NCBI GenBank assembly: GCA_022821585.1
Contig: JAJEDI010000028.1
Location: 1 to 33,889, forward strand
Direction: 5' to 3'
DNA from: Caldilineaceae bacterium
Lineage (GTDB): Bacteria > Chloroflexota > Anaerolineae > Caldilineales > Caldilineaceae
Length of the DNA stretch: 33,889 bases
Of this stretch, positions 16,413 through 26,200 are shown in pieces. How positions within the stretch are numbered: position 1 is the stretch's first letter; every line of letters begins with the position of its first letter. Both the position numbers and the translations under genes were made by a program. The notes under the pieces were generated by a model. That model saw only the letters and a list, made by a program, of their open reading frames with translations, was not told the DNA's origin and made no database searches.

Positions 16413-16528
16413 GTTGTCTTCCTTTGCTTGTTCGCTTGTACTCTGTGTGAAAGGTGGGAACACCGGTGCGTCGTGGATGGGCACGGCCCGGTCGGGCTGG
16501 GACAGTGACCGAAACCGGCCACTGCGGT

Positions 16529-17548
16529 TCAGAAATGCAGCATCGCCTTGACAACCTGGTTCTCCGGCTGGCTCCAGCCGGGAAATTCGTCGATTAGCTC
16601 TTCCGGCGGCGCACTGTGCGTAAGCCAGGGGGCCAAATCGATAGCGCCCGTTTCCAACGTCTGGACGACGCGGGCGAAGTCGGCGCTGGTGGCGTTGCGG
16701 CTGCTGATAAGCGTCGTCTCGCGGCGGTGAAACTCCGGGTCGGGGAAAGTGATGTCGTCCTGCACCAGGCTGATGAAGACAACGCTCCCGCCCTGTTCGA
16801 TCAGGCCCAGTGCGTTCATCATCGAGCGTGCGTTGCCGGTGGCGTCGAAAACTGTCAGGGGCAGGTCGCCGCCGAACACCGCCCGCAGCTGGGCCTCCGC
16901 GTCCCCGCGCCCGTCGATCAGATGCTCCACCCCCAGATTTTCCTGCACAAAGCGCATCCGGTTCTCGTCGATCTCCATCACCGCCACATCAGCGCCGGCC
17001 AGGCGCGCAAAGGCCACCGCGGTCAGCCCGATCGGACCCGCCCCGATCACCAGTGTCGACTGTCCCGGCTCCAGCCCGGCCCGGTCCGCAGCGTGTGCGC
17101 CGATGCACAGCGTCTCGACCAGGGCCAGGTGTTCCAGCGGCAGCGTCTCCGAGCGGTGCAGCTTGTCGATCGGGACGGTGATCAACTCGCGCATGCCCCC
17201 ATCCATATGCACGCCCAGCACCCGCAGATGGGCGCAGCAGTTTATGCGCCCGCGGCGGCACGCGCTGCACGCGCCGCAGTTCAGATACGGTTCGACCGCG
17301 CACCGGTCGCCCGCGCGCAGGCTGCTCTCGCTATCCGGGTCGAGAGCCACGATCTCCACGCCCAACTCATGGCCGAGGATGCGGGGATAGCTGAAATAGG
17401 GCTGCCGCCCGCGAAAGGCGTGCAGGTCGGTGCCGCATATCCCCACCCGGTGCACGCGCACGAGCGCTTCGCCCGCTCCCGGTTCAGCCGGCGGCGCGGT
17501 CTCCGTCAGATGCAGGCTGCCGGGTTTCTCCAATATGACGGTTTTCAT
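16529..17548 (-). CDS. Zinc-dependent alcohol/polyol dehydrogenase (MDR family)
   Basis: A 339-aa medium-chain dehydrogenase. Catalytic zinc ligands are Cys38 in GICGTDLHAF and His60-Glu61 in GHE. The structural zinc lobe is CGACSACRRGRINCC with Cys at 91, 94, 97 and 104 or 105. The NAD fold shows GAGPIG near residue 170. The closest functional guesses are sorbitol-, threonine- or L-galactonate/L-gulonate-type dehydrogenases; the sequence does not decide. It lies between the transporter ATPases and the Gfo/Idh gene on the same strand. Confidence 0.92.
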   Translation of the reverse strand: MKTVILEKPGSLHLTETAPPAEPGAGEALVRVHRVGICGTDLHAFRGRQPYFSYPRILGHELGVEIVALDPDSESSLRAGDRCAVEPYLNCGACSACRRGRINCCAHLRVLGVHMDGGMRELITVPIDKLHRSETLPLEHLALVETLCIGAHAADRAGLEPGQSTLVIGAGPIGLTAVAFARLAGADVAVMEIDENRMRFVQENLGVEHLIDGRGDAEAQLRAVFGGDLPLTVFDATGNARSMMNALGLIEQGGSVVFISLVQDDITFPDPEFHRRETTLISSRNATSADFARVVQTLETGAIDLAPWLTHSAPPEELIDEFPGWSQPENQVVKAMLHF

Positions 17549-17623
17549 CGGGTCTTCTTGAAGTGGAGTGGCTGACAGCAGCGGCCGGGGAATGGAGTCG
17601 GCCCGCCAGGATTTGCCATCTGT

Positions 17624-18397
17624 TTAACCGCTTGCCACCGGCCCGGCGGCGCCCACGACCTCTGGTGTGGCCGCGGCCGCGGGGCCGTGTCCGTTGCCCA
17701 GCCCCTCTATGTCGATCTGTCCGTCCTTCAGATACAGGACATAGTCCACATAGTCGTCCACAAGGCTGTCGTGGGTCACGATCAGGAAGGTGACGTTCTG
17801 CTCGCGCACGATCTGCTGGAAGAGGCTCAGAATCTCCCGCGCCGTCGTACTGTCCAGCTCGCCGGTCGGCTCGTCCGCCAGGATCAGCTTTGGGTCGTTG
17901 GCGAGCGAGCGCGCAATGGCCACGCGTTGCTGTTGCCCGCCCGATAACTCAAAAGGCCTGTGATGCATCCAGCGCGTCAGGCCGACCAGGTCCAGGCAGT
18001 TCACCGTCTTATCATGGCGTTCACGACCCTTGACGCCCGACATGCGCAGGATCAACTCTACGTTCTCGAAAGCGGACAGGCTGGGCAGCAGCCCAAACGA
18101 CTGGAAGATGAAGCCGACCTGCTCGCGGCGCCAGCGCGTCAGCTGGCGTTCACTCCACGAGTGAATCTCCTCGCCGAAGATGCGAATCTTCCCGTCTGTC
18201 GGTGAATCCAGGCCGCCAATGCAGTTGAGGAGCGTGGTTTTGCCGCTGCCGGAGCGTCCCTTCAGCGCGGCGAAGGTCCCCTGTGCAATCTGCAGGTTGA
18301 CGCCTTTCAGCGCCGCGACTTCCAGGCTGCCCGTCTTATAGACGCGCCAGACATCCTCGGTTTCGATGGCCGTGTTGGGGTATGGGTTGTTTTCCAT
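17624..18397 (-). CDS. ABC transporter ATP-binding protein, LolD/MacB type
   Basis: A 257-aa ATPase. Walker A is GRSGSGKTT at residues 47-55, the Q-loop FQS at 98-100, the signature LSGGQQQR at 151-158, Walker B LILADEP at 171-177, and the H-loop in VTHDS. The LolD/MacB-like features ([19 protein letters not shown] opening, EPTGELDS) fit partnership with the FtsX-type permease at 19579-22488. Walker A starts with an Arg after Gly rather than the usual Pro/Ala, which is seen in this group. It is the second of two ATPases for what looks like a single permease gene, so a heterodimer is possible. Confidence 0.93.
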   Translation of the reverse strand: MENNPYPNTAIETEDVWRVYKTGSLEVAALKGVNLQIAQGTFAALKGRSGSGKTTLLNCIGGLDSPTDGKIRIFGEEIHSWSERQLTRWRREQVGFIFQSFGLLPSLSAFENVELILRMSGVKGRERHDKTVNCLDLVGLTRWMHHRPFELSGGQQQRVAIARSLANDPKLILADEPTGELDSTTAREILSLFQQIVREQNVTFLIVTHDSLVDDYVDYVLYLKDGQIDIEGLGNGHGPAAAATPEVVGAAGPVASG

Positions 18398-18459
18398 CTC
18401 TGTTCCGGTGTCCGATCCTTCGTGACCGCGCGCAACTGATCAGCGCAGTGTACCGGCTG

Positions 18460-19491
<1,032 letters not shown>

Positions 19492-19542
19492 CTCTCAATT
19501 TCCAAAATCCAGAAATACAACTCTTTCGCGCCAAACGCAGTT

Positions 19543-19577
19543 ACTAAAAACTGACTACTAAAAACTAGAAACTGCAG
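19543..19577. repeat. Heptamer (STRR-like) array
   Basis: Five exact 7-base steps each begin with ACT (ACTAAAA, ACTGACT and so on), ending in GCAG at the permease stop codon. It is the cleanest array in the window and sits in the gap between permease and ATPase. Confidence 0.7.
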
Positions 19578-19578
19578 T

Positions 19579-22488
19579 TCAAACCGTTTCACCCAGCTTG
19601 ATCGCCTGGAAGATCTTCATGCGCATCAGCAGCGTGATCAGCACACCCAGCGCGGCCACAAACAGGACCCCGAACAGCGCATACACTCGCGTGATCGCCG
19701 GCCACGCGATCCCCACCAGGTACGGCGGCGTCAGGTCCGCGGCCGTGTTCCCCACCTGCAGGTAGGGGATGAACTGGTTGCTCACCGATGTGCCCAGCAG
19801 TGTGCCCGCGCCAATCCCAACCAGGATCAGAAAGGCCAGCTCCCATGCCAGGAACATCGTCATCTGCCCCGAGGACAGGCCGATCGAACGCAGCGTCCCC
19901 AGCTCAATGAAGCGGCGCCGGAACGAGAACAGCGTGTACAGCAGAAAGCCCAGCACCGTCAGCAGCGCCGCCGCCAGAAAACCGACCGAAAGAACGCCGA
20001 ACAGCCCCTGCCGCTGCGGCTGCTTCTGCTCGTCCGCAATCCGCAGCCGGGCCGAATAATAGTTGATGACGTTGATGTCGTACTGCCGCAGCTCGCGCGT
20101 GAGACCTTCGTAGTCCGTGCCCGGCTCCGTGCGCACCAGCACATCGTACGGGAACTGTCCCCCCATCCGCTCGAACAGATAGTCGAGGTTGCCGACAACC
20201 AGCGGAGCGTCGGCCTCCGGGTACCAGGTCGGGAAGTAGCGGAAATCGCCAACGATCGTCATCTGCATCTCCGCCCGCAGCCCGTAGCGCGCCGCACCGA
20301 CCAGGATCGTATCACCGACCAGCAGATTGTGATCGCGCATGAAGTCACGATGCAGCAGAACACCCTCGGAGGCCAGGGCCAGCGAGTTCATCAGCGAACC
20401 GAGTGACGCCGCCGCAAAATCTCGCCGCCAGTAGGCCGCCTTGGGAAAGTCGAGGCGGTCAATGCCGAAGACATGGGCATCCCGCCAGCGTCCGTCCATA
20501 TGTACCCGCGCCTCGAAACGGGCAAAGCGGGTGGCGGCACTGATGTTCGGAGAGCGCAAATGTTCAGAAACCGGCACGAAAGTCCAGCTCGCCGTCTCTG
20601 GTGCACCGTCCGACGAGGACGACTCCTCGCCGCCGCCGCTGCCGGGGAAGCCGCCGCCTCCGGCTGAAACCGGCGTGTCGCCCAGCTCCGCCAGCCGCCC
20701 ATCGGATCCTACCCGGTAGTAGGCGCGGTCAAACATGTGCCCGTCCAGCGTCTGCGCCAGCGATGTGGTGAAAGCGGACAGACTCAGCGTCAGCACCAGC
20801 AGAATCATCGGCGCCGTGTACATGCTCCTGTTCCGCGCCAGCTGGCGGCTGGCCAGCAGCACCCCCACGCCGCCGCCCTTGGATGCAATCCACGCGATGA
20901 TCTGCATGAAATACGGCAAGATCCGCAGCGTCACCAGCGTCAGCGCGAAAATCCCCAACGCCGGTATCAGAAACAGCAGCGGATTCTGAAAGATCGTGTC
21001 ATCCGTCACCGCGCCCGGCATGCTGATGCTGCCCTGTTCCTGCAGCAGATAGATGCCGTATCCGGCCGGAATCAGCAACAGGATGTCCAGATAGGACCGC
21101 TGCCACCACGGCGGCCGCAAGGTGCGCGCCATCTCCATCTTGTAGGTCACGATCGTATGACGCGCCGCACCGAAGGAGGGCAGCGTCTGTGCCAGAAATG
21201 CGATCAGGACCGCGCCAATGCCGAACTGGAGCGTGGACTGCGTCAGCACCAGCCGCAGGTCCGATTCGATCGTGAAATCCAGGAAGCTGCGCGTCGACCC
21301 GATCAGCCTCGCTACCGAGAAACTGAGCGGCAGACTCACCAATAGCGCAAGAATGCCCAGACACAGCGCCTCCAGGCCCGACATGCCCGCCACCTGCCCC
21401 ACCGTCGCCCCGCGACTGCGCAGAATCGCCACCTCATTGCGCTGCCGGGACACCGCCAAACCGACCACCAGGCTGATAAATGCCAGCAACAGACCGATGA
21501 TCGGCACGCTGAACGCGTAAAGCAGCGTTGTCAGCAGCCCGCTCGCGCGCTGATAACGCCGCAGCGCGTCCAGGGGCGAGATGCTCAACTGGCTGTTCGC
21601 CATCAGCGCCGACACCTTCTGCTCCGCCCTGCGCCCGCGCACCAGCAGACGGCCTACATCGCTCGAGGTCACATCCGAGCCGTCCATCACCAGGTACCAC
21701 AGACCCAGGTTCACGTCCTGCGGGTAGACGGGCGCAACTCGATTGTGATAGCTCTGCTCTGGGATGACAAATAGCGTTTCCAGCGTCGACGGGTTGTAGA
21801 ACCAGACGTCGCTGCCCAGGTCGGCAGGCTCCCACACGCCCGCAACCTTCACCGGTGTCTGGTAGCGCTGGCTGTCGCCATTCTCGGCGCGGATGCGGCG
21901 GAACAACATGTACTCCTCGCCCACCTGCAGCCCGATCTCGTCCGCCAGCTCCCGGTTGACAAGTACCTCGATCGCCTCCTCCGAGTCGGACGGCGAGACC
22001 GCAGGGAAGGAGCCCTCGATGATATTGATCGCCTCTTCAAAGCCGGAAATGAATCCCAGATTCACCCATTCCAGCGGATCGGTTGTATCTGCATACGCGA
22101 TCTGTTCCGTGGGGAAAAGGCGGAAGTTGTCCGTCTTGAAGTAGCGGATCGTCTTCTTATGCGGCAACCCAAGTTCGCCCGCCGCCTGCTCGGTGAGGTA
22201 GATGTCCAGCGGCGCGATATCTTCCCACTCCTGCGGGCCGTACGTGGAGCCCAGGTAGCGGAACATGTACGCGAACGGAGGGCGCGAGTAGGTCTCATTG
22301 ATGCCCGTTTCCGTCAACTCCTCCTGCAGCAGCCGGTAGTAGACCGCATCGGCATAGAGAGGAATGCTCATCACGAGCACGATCGAGGAGATCAGCCCCA
22401 GGACCAGGGCAAGAGCCAGCCACTGCTGGGCGAAGATACGTTTTATGGCGACAACGATAATCGCCGCGATGCGCAAAATAAATTTCAT
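19579..22488 (-). CDS. FtsX-type ABC transporter permease
   Basis: A 969-aa inner-membrane protein with the duplicated FtsX/MacB-like plan. There is a first membrane helix at about residues 20-45, a large extracytoplasmic domain, a central group of helices at about 310-480, a second extracytoplasmic domain, and C-terminal helices from about 826 onward. A Gly/Ser/acidic linker occupies roughly residues 608-627. With the two ATPases and the HlyD-like adaptor it should form a mechanotransducing exporter for lipoproteins, peptides or lipids. The start at 22488 is the first ATG before a basic residue and the long hydrophobic segment; the adaptor gene ends 63 bases upstream. Confidence 0.9.
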   Translation of the reverse strand: MKFILRIAAIIVVAIKRIFAQQWLALALVLGLISSIVLVMSIPLYADAVYYRLLQEELTETGINETYSRPPFAYMFRYLGSTYGPQEWEDIAPLDIYLTEQAAGELGLPHKKTIRYFKTDNFRLFPTEQIAYADTTDPLEWVNLGFISGFEEAINIIEGSFPAVSPSDSEEAIEVLVNRELADEIGLQVGEEYMLFRRIRAENGDSQRYQTPVKVAGVWEPADLGSDVWFYNPSTLETLFVIPEQSYHNRVAPVYPQDVNLGLWYLVMDGSDVTSSDVGRLLVRGRRAEQKVSALMANSQLSISPLDALRRYQRASGLLTTLLYAFSVPIIGLLLAFISLVVGLAVSRQRNEVAILRSRGATVGQVAGMSGLEALCLGILALLVSLPLSFSVARLIGSTRSFLDFTIESDLRLVLTQSTLQFGIGAVLIAFLAQTLPSFGAARHTIVTYKMEMARTLRPPWWQRSYLDILLLIPAGYGIYLLQEQGSISMPGAVTDDTIFQNPLLFLIPALGIFALTLVTLRILPYFMQIIAWIASKGGGVGVLLASRQLARNRSMYTAPMILLVLTLSLSAFTTSLAQTLDGHMFDRAYYRVGSDGRLAELGDTPVSAGGGGFPGSGGGEESSSSDGAPETASWTFVPVSEHLRSPNISAATRFARFEARVHMDGRWRDAHVFGIDRLDFPKAAYWRRDFAAASLGSLMNSLALASEGVLLHRDFMRDHNLLVGDTILVGAARYGLRAEMQMTIVGDFRYFPTWYPEADAPLVVGNLDYLFERMGGQFPYDVLVRTEPGTDYEGLTRELRQYDINVINYYSARLRIADEQKQPQRQGLFGVLSVGFLAAALLTVLGFLLYTLFSFRRRFIELGTLRSIGLSSGQMTMFLAWELAFLILVGIGAGTLLGTSVSNQFIPYLQVGNTAADLTPPYLVGIAWPAITRVYALFGVLFVAALGVLITLLMRMKIFQAIKLGETV

Positions 22489-22524
22489 GACCGCAGCGGA
22501 GAGTGGTATGGGGTGTCCTGCCGT

Positions 22525-22545
22525 CCTCTCTCCACGCTTTGCTCT
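22525..22545. repeat. Possible heptamer array (short)
   Basis: Three 7-base units ending in CT (CCTCTCT, CCACGCT, TTGCTCT) lie in the 63-base gap between adaptor and permease genes. It is short, so chance is possible. Confidence 0.3.
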
Positions 22546-22551
22546 CCGGTT

Positions 22552-23724
22552 CTATTGTCCGACTACAACCTGGCCCTCTTCCAACCCCTCTTCGATCTCC
22601 ACCCGATCGGGGGTCTGGATGCCCACCTTCACATCGACCCGCCGCTGAATGTCGCCGTCCTGGACCACGACAAACCGCCTGCCGTCAAAGACGCGGATCG
22701 CCTGCGGCGGCAACCAGAGGACGGAATCCTTGTGTTCGAGCTGGACCCGCACCTGCACCAGATCGCCCAGTTCAAAGCCCGCGTCTTCCGCCAACTGATC
22801 GATCGTGATGCGGGTGGATTTGTCCGGGTCGATCACTTCGCCGCTGCCGCCGCTCCCGAACGGGTAGGGCAGCCGCCGCACGAAACCGGTCAGAATTTCC
22901 CCGGGCCGGCCGACAAGTGAAATCTCCACCGCCATCTCTTCGGCCAGCTCATTCATCTGATCGCTGATCAGATCGGCTTTGACCTCCAGGTCATGAATGT
23001 CCGCGATCGAGACAACCGAATCAAAAGCGTTCACCGGGCGGCCCCCAGTCAGCGAAACCGAAAGCAACTTGCCGTCGAAGGGAGCCGTAATCGTGGCGTC
23101 GGCGATAGCGCTCTGCAGCTTCTCGACCTGAAGTTGCGCCCGCGCCACGTCATTGATCAGGAGCGGATCTACGCCTTCGGTCAGCTGCTCCAGCGAGAGT
23201 TCGGCCAGCTCAACCTGCTTGCCCTGCACCGATATCGCGAAATTGTCATCCGGACGTTCGGTTCGCAGATTGATCAGCTGCAGCGCGGCGATGTCCAGGT
23301 TGATCTGCGCCCTGCGGATCTGAAACTCGAGATTCCTCTCCGCTGTGTACAGCCGCGACTGCGCCCGCTCCAGGCTCAACTGCGTGGAGGTCAGCTCCCG
23401 CTCCAGGTCATCGATCTCCAGGTCCGCGATGATCTGGCCGGCAGTGACGAGGTCGTTGCGCTTGGCGTAGACGTTGCGGATGCGGCCGCCCGTGCGGAAG
23501 AACAACGCCTCCTCGATCACCGGCGCCACGCGACCGCTGAACGTCCGTTCGCGCATGATCTCGCCCACCTTAACCGAATACGTAGGCTTGACCGGCACCA
23601 CCGATGTCGGGATCGGGGTCGGCGTAGGCTCATTGGCCGCGATCTCTGCGCTGCGGCCCGCCGGCAACAGGGCGCAGCCGGCCAGCACCAGGCTGAGCAC
23701 GATAGGGAGGATTGCACGCCCCAT
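22552..23724 (-). CDS. HlyD/MacA-like periplasmic adaptor lipoprotein
   Basis: An efflux adaptor of about 390 aa. A signal peptide (GRAILPIVLSLVLAGC) ends in a lipobox with Cys17, then a Pro/Thr-rich spacer. A split lipoyl domain follows (KVGEIMRERTFSGRVAPV; later TITAPFDGKLLSVSLTGG), around a coiled-coil hairpin rich in Leu/Glu/Arg (LERELTSTQLSLERAQSRL), then beta-barrel and membrane-proximal parts with LPPQAIRVFDGRRFV. It should link to the FtsX-type permease downstream. The start is uncertain: I prefer the ATG at 23724 because it puts the signal peptide first; in-frame ATGs at 23856 and 23970 add a basic, unusual leader. Confidence 0.85.
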   Translation of the reverse strand: MGRAILPIVLSLVLAGCALLPAGRSAEIAANEPTPTPIPTSVVPVKPTYSVKVGEIMRERTFSGRVAPVIEEALFFRTGGRIRNVYAKRNDLVTAGQIIADLEIDDLERELTSTQLSLERAQSRLYTAERNLEFQIRRAQINLDIAALQLINLRTERPDDNFAISVQGKQVELAELSLEQLTEGVDPLLINDVARAQLQVEKLQSAIADATITAPFDGKLLSVSLTGGRPVNAFDSVVSIADIHDLEVKADLISDQMNELAEEMAVEISLVGRPGEILTGFVRRLPYPFGSGGSGEVIDPDKSTRITIDQLAEDAGFELGDLVQVRVQLEHKDSVLWLPPQAIRVFDGRRFVVVQDGDIQRRVDVKVGIQTPDRVEIEEGLEEGQVVVGQ

Positions 23725-24376
23725 ACCCGCACAAAGAGCCAGGGCGGCCCCTGTCCTGCGGGTCAGACGCCTGGCAGAAGGCAAACAGGCAGCATATCTG
23801 ACTGCCAGCACGCGCCCACGCCGGGATTCCATTCGAAGGGAAGGCAGACAGTTCATTGGCTCATTTTTTCTTCTCTGATACACAGGATTGGTTCCAAACG
23901 CAGAGATGGGGATGCACAAGGCACAGCAAGATCCCTGTCCCTTGTCGACGGTCTGTCCCCGGTCCCGCAACAGCTTGCGATTTGACGGCGACGAGAACGA
24001 AAGGCAGGCTGAGGAGCAGTGTAAGCGTATATGACATCTTTACGTCAATTGACAGAGAAGTATAAACGTCCGATCCCAAACTGGCAAACTGAACGCGCTT
24101 TCGGGGCTGTTCCATTCCTCCATCAGCCCGCCCCTCCGGCGACAACAAGGCCACGGTCAGTTCCCATTCCAATCTCCGACAGCGGATGCGTCCCCTCTGA
24201 CTACTGACCACTGACCACGGCAGTTGCCGATAGCATTCCCCGGAGTGATGGGATAGAATGCCTGACCAGACGGCTTCGCGAAGTTCGATCCACCCGCAGA
24301 ACTATCGGCTTTCCGCATCCCCGCCAGCCGGGGCGTATCCAACACCGCTGAATTTAGACTTTGGAGGTAGCAAACA
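23725..24376. other. Divergent intergenic region between adaptor and sulfatase genes
   Basis: About 650 bases. It includes possible alternative starts of the adaptor, a TGAC-N8-GTCA inverted repeat at 24032-24047 that could be an operator, and the repeat at 24147-24229. No convincing promoter pair or coding sequence is visible apart from the upstream extension of the adaptor frame. Confidence 0.5.
24147..24229. repeat. Dispersed repeat, copy A, ending in heptamers
   Basis: From CACGGTCAGTTCCCATTCCA onward the sequence matches 29596-29678 with scattered changes. It then runs into 7-base units (TACTGAC, CACTGAC; 24195-24215) and CAGTT. In both places the module sits in a large spacer. Confidence 0.6.
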
Positions 24377-25777
24377 ATGCCCCGTCCATCATCGCGCGCA
24401 CACGGAGAGGCGGCAGCGCAAACAACATCCAAACGGCCCAATGTCATCGTCTTTTTCACCGACCAGCAGCGCTGGGATTCAACCGGCGTCCATGGCAACC
24501 CGCTCGATCTGACACCCAATTTCGACCGCATGGCCCGGCAGGGCACACACCTGCACACCACCGTCACCTGCCAGCCCGTCTGCGGCCCCGCCCGCTCCTG
24601 TCTGCAGACCGGCATGTACGCCACCACCACCGGCTGCTTTCGCAATGCGATCCCTCTGCCGCAGGATGCGCGCACGCTCGCCCATTTCTTCGGCGAGGCC
24701 GGCTACGATACCGGCTATATCGGCAAGTGGCATCTTGCCGACAGGGGCATCACCGGTCCTGTACCCGAATCAAATCGCGGCGGCTACAAGAGCTGGCTGG
24801 CGTCCAACGTGCTGGAGTTCACCTCCGACGCCTACGATACCGTCATGTATGACAACGACGGCGAAGCCGTCAAGCTGCCCGGCTACCGCGTCGACGCCCT
24901 GACGGACGCCGCCATCCGCTACATCGACGACCATCAGCAGGACCCGTTCTTTCTCTTCCTGTCCTATATCGAGCCGCATCATCAGAACCATCTTGACGAC
25001 TATCCCCCGCCCGACGGCTACCGCGAACGCTACGCCGGCCGCTGGACGCCCCCCGACCTGCTCGCCCTCGGCGGCTCCTCCCAGCAGCATCTGGGCGGCT
25101 ATTGGGGCATGATCAAACGGCTGGACGAGGCATTGGGCCGCCTGTTCGACGCCCTCAAGAGTCTCGGCCTGGACGAGAACACAATCGTCCTCTACACCAC
25201 CGACCACGGCTGCCACTTCAAGACGCGCAACGACGAATACAAACGCTCCTGCCATGAAGCGTCGGTGCGCCTGCCCACCGCAGTGACCGGCCCCGGCTTT
25301 TTCGGCGGAGGCGAAGTGCGCGAGATCGTCAGCCTCGTGGACCTGCCGCCGACCCTCCTGGACGCCGCCGGCCTCGAAGTGCCGCAGCAGATGCAGGGCC
25401 GTTCAGTGGTTCCCCTTGTCAGCCGCCAGTCGTCGGACTGGCCGCAGGATGCCTTGATTCAGATCAGCGAGTCCCACGTGGGGCGGGCGGTGCGCACGCA
25501 CCGCTGGAAGTACTGCGTCACCGCGCCGGATAAGGATGGCAGGCAGCATGCCGCCTCTGATCGTTATGTGGAGCAGTATCTGTACGATCTGCAGGCGGAC
25601 CCCTACGAGCTGACCAATCTCGCCGGCCTGGAGTCCCATCGCCGCGCCGCCGACGTGCTGCAGGAGCGGCTGCTCCGCCTCATGCGCGAAGCCGGAGAGG
25701 CGCCGGCCGCGATCGACCCGGCCCCGCCGCGGCCCAGCAGACAACGGATTGTGACAGAGGAGGAGGCTCTTTCTTAG
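24377..25777 (+). CDS. Sulfatase (formylglycine-dependent)
   Basis: A 466-aa alkaline-phosphatase-fold sulfatase. NVIVFFTDQQRWD at residues 22-34 gives the first metal ligands, and CGPAR at 69-73 is the C-x-P-x-R site whose Cys69 is converted to formylglycine. A later metal site is TTDHGCHF with nearby HEASVRLP, and the C-terminal YDLQADPYELTNLAG is typical. No signal peptide is visible, so a cytoplasmic enzyme acting on an imported sulfated sugar or choline-sulfate-like compound is plausible; substrate unknown. GGAGG precedes the ATG. It could process a sulfated substrate brought in by the cassette transporters, but that is inference. Confidence 0.93.
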   Translation: MPRPSSRAHGEAAAQTTSKRPNVIVFFTDQQRWDSTGVHGNPLDLTPNFDRMARQGTHLHTTVTCQPVCGPARSCLQTGMYATTTGCFRNAIPLPQDARTLAHFFGEAGYDTGYIGKWHLADRGITGPVPESNRGGYKSWLASNVLEFTSDAYDTVMYDNDGEAVKLPGYRVDALTDAAIRYIDDHQQDPFFLFLSYIEPHHQNHLDDYPPPDGYRERYAGRWTPPDLLALGGSSQQHLGGYWGMIKRLDEALGRLFDALKSLGLDENTIVLYTTDHGCHFKTRNDEYKRSCHEASVRLPTAVTGPGFFGGGEVREIVSLVDLPPTLLDAAGLEVPQQMQGRSVVPLVSRQSSDWPQDALIQISESHVGRAVRTHRWKYCVTAPDKDGRQHAASDRYVEQYLYDLQADPYELTNLAGLESHRRAADVLQERLLRLMREAGEAPAAIDPAPPRPSRQRIVTEEEALS

Positions 25778-25815
25778 AGAGGGTTAGCGGCCGCGAACTG
25801 CTGGCCGCTCAAGTA

Positions 25816-26172
25816 TCAATCGATTTCAACCCGGCCGCGCTGGCTGCCGGGTTTTTCTTTATGCCGCGCCGCATCCGCCTCGCAGCGTGCCAGCGCCGCG
25901 TCGATCAGCGCACGGCAGGCCAGCAGCCCCTCCCGCCGCGCCGCGTAGGCGTGCGTCCAGAAATCAGGTGGCAGACCCAGATCGTTGTGCCGCAGCTCCT
26001 CACACAGGCCGGCCATCCCTTCCAACAGCCACGAGGAGAAGGTAAAGGCCTCCTCGCGCTCTGCACGCGGTTGGCGGGGCGGCGGCTCCCCCTGCGGCTC
26101 CGCGGACGGCCCCGACACCGCACCGTTCTGTTCGCTGCCGTCACTGACTGGAACTGATCCGTTTTCGGCCAT
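25816..26172 (-). CDS. Hypothetical protein downstream of FemAB-like gene
   Basis: A 118-aa protein I do not recognise. The N-terminal 45 residues are low complexity (Ser/Pro/Gly/Gln, PQGEPPPRQPRAE). The rest is probably helical with aromatic residues: FTFSSWLLEGMAGLCEEL and FWTHAYAARREGLLACRAL. The ATG at 26172 lies 29 bases after the FemAB-like stop on the same strand, suggesting one transcript. Its 3' end contains the terminator of the convergent sulfatase gene. Confidence 0.6.
   Translation of the reverse strand: MAENGSVPVSDGSEQNGAVSGPSAEPQGEPPPRQPRAEREEAFTFSSWLLEGMAGLCEELRHNDLGLPPDFWTHAYAARREGLLACRALIDAALARCEADAARHKEKPGSQRGRVEID
25828..25860 (+). terminator. Rho-independent terminator of the sulfatase gene
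   Basis: AACCCGG (25828-25834) pairs with CCGGGTT (25847-25853), followed by TTTTTCTTT. It lies inside the 3' coding end of the convergent gene at 25816-26172. A second inverted repeat without a T-run (AGCGGCC/GGCCGCT, 25786-25809) precedes it. Confidence 0.75.
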
Positions 26173-26200
26173 GCTTCCATCCCTGCCCAGGCGCACTCCG

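Noticed and set aside
15222..16508. Plus-strand frame of 428 codons over the Gfo/Idh gene
   Set aside because: Arg/His-rich shadow; the minus strand has the EKP and HDLD motifs.
16616..17575. Plus-strand frame of 319 codons over the zinc dehydrogenase
   Set aside because: Shadow of a gene with clear zinc ligands on the minus strand.
20607..20665. Gly/Ser-rich stretch in the FtsX permease as a frameshift
   Set aside because: The frame is open on both sides with family sequence; it is a low-complexity linker.
24032..24070. Divergent promoter near 24050
   Set aside because: TTGAC-like hexamers occur on both strands but no well-spaced -10 partner is present.
24157..24675. Minus-strand frame upstream of the sulfatase
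   Set aside because: Overlaps the sulfatase start and a repeat module; no motif and no ribosome site.
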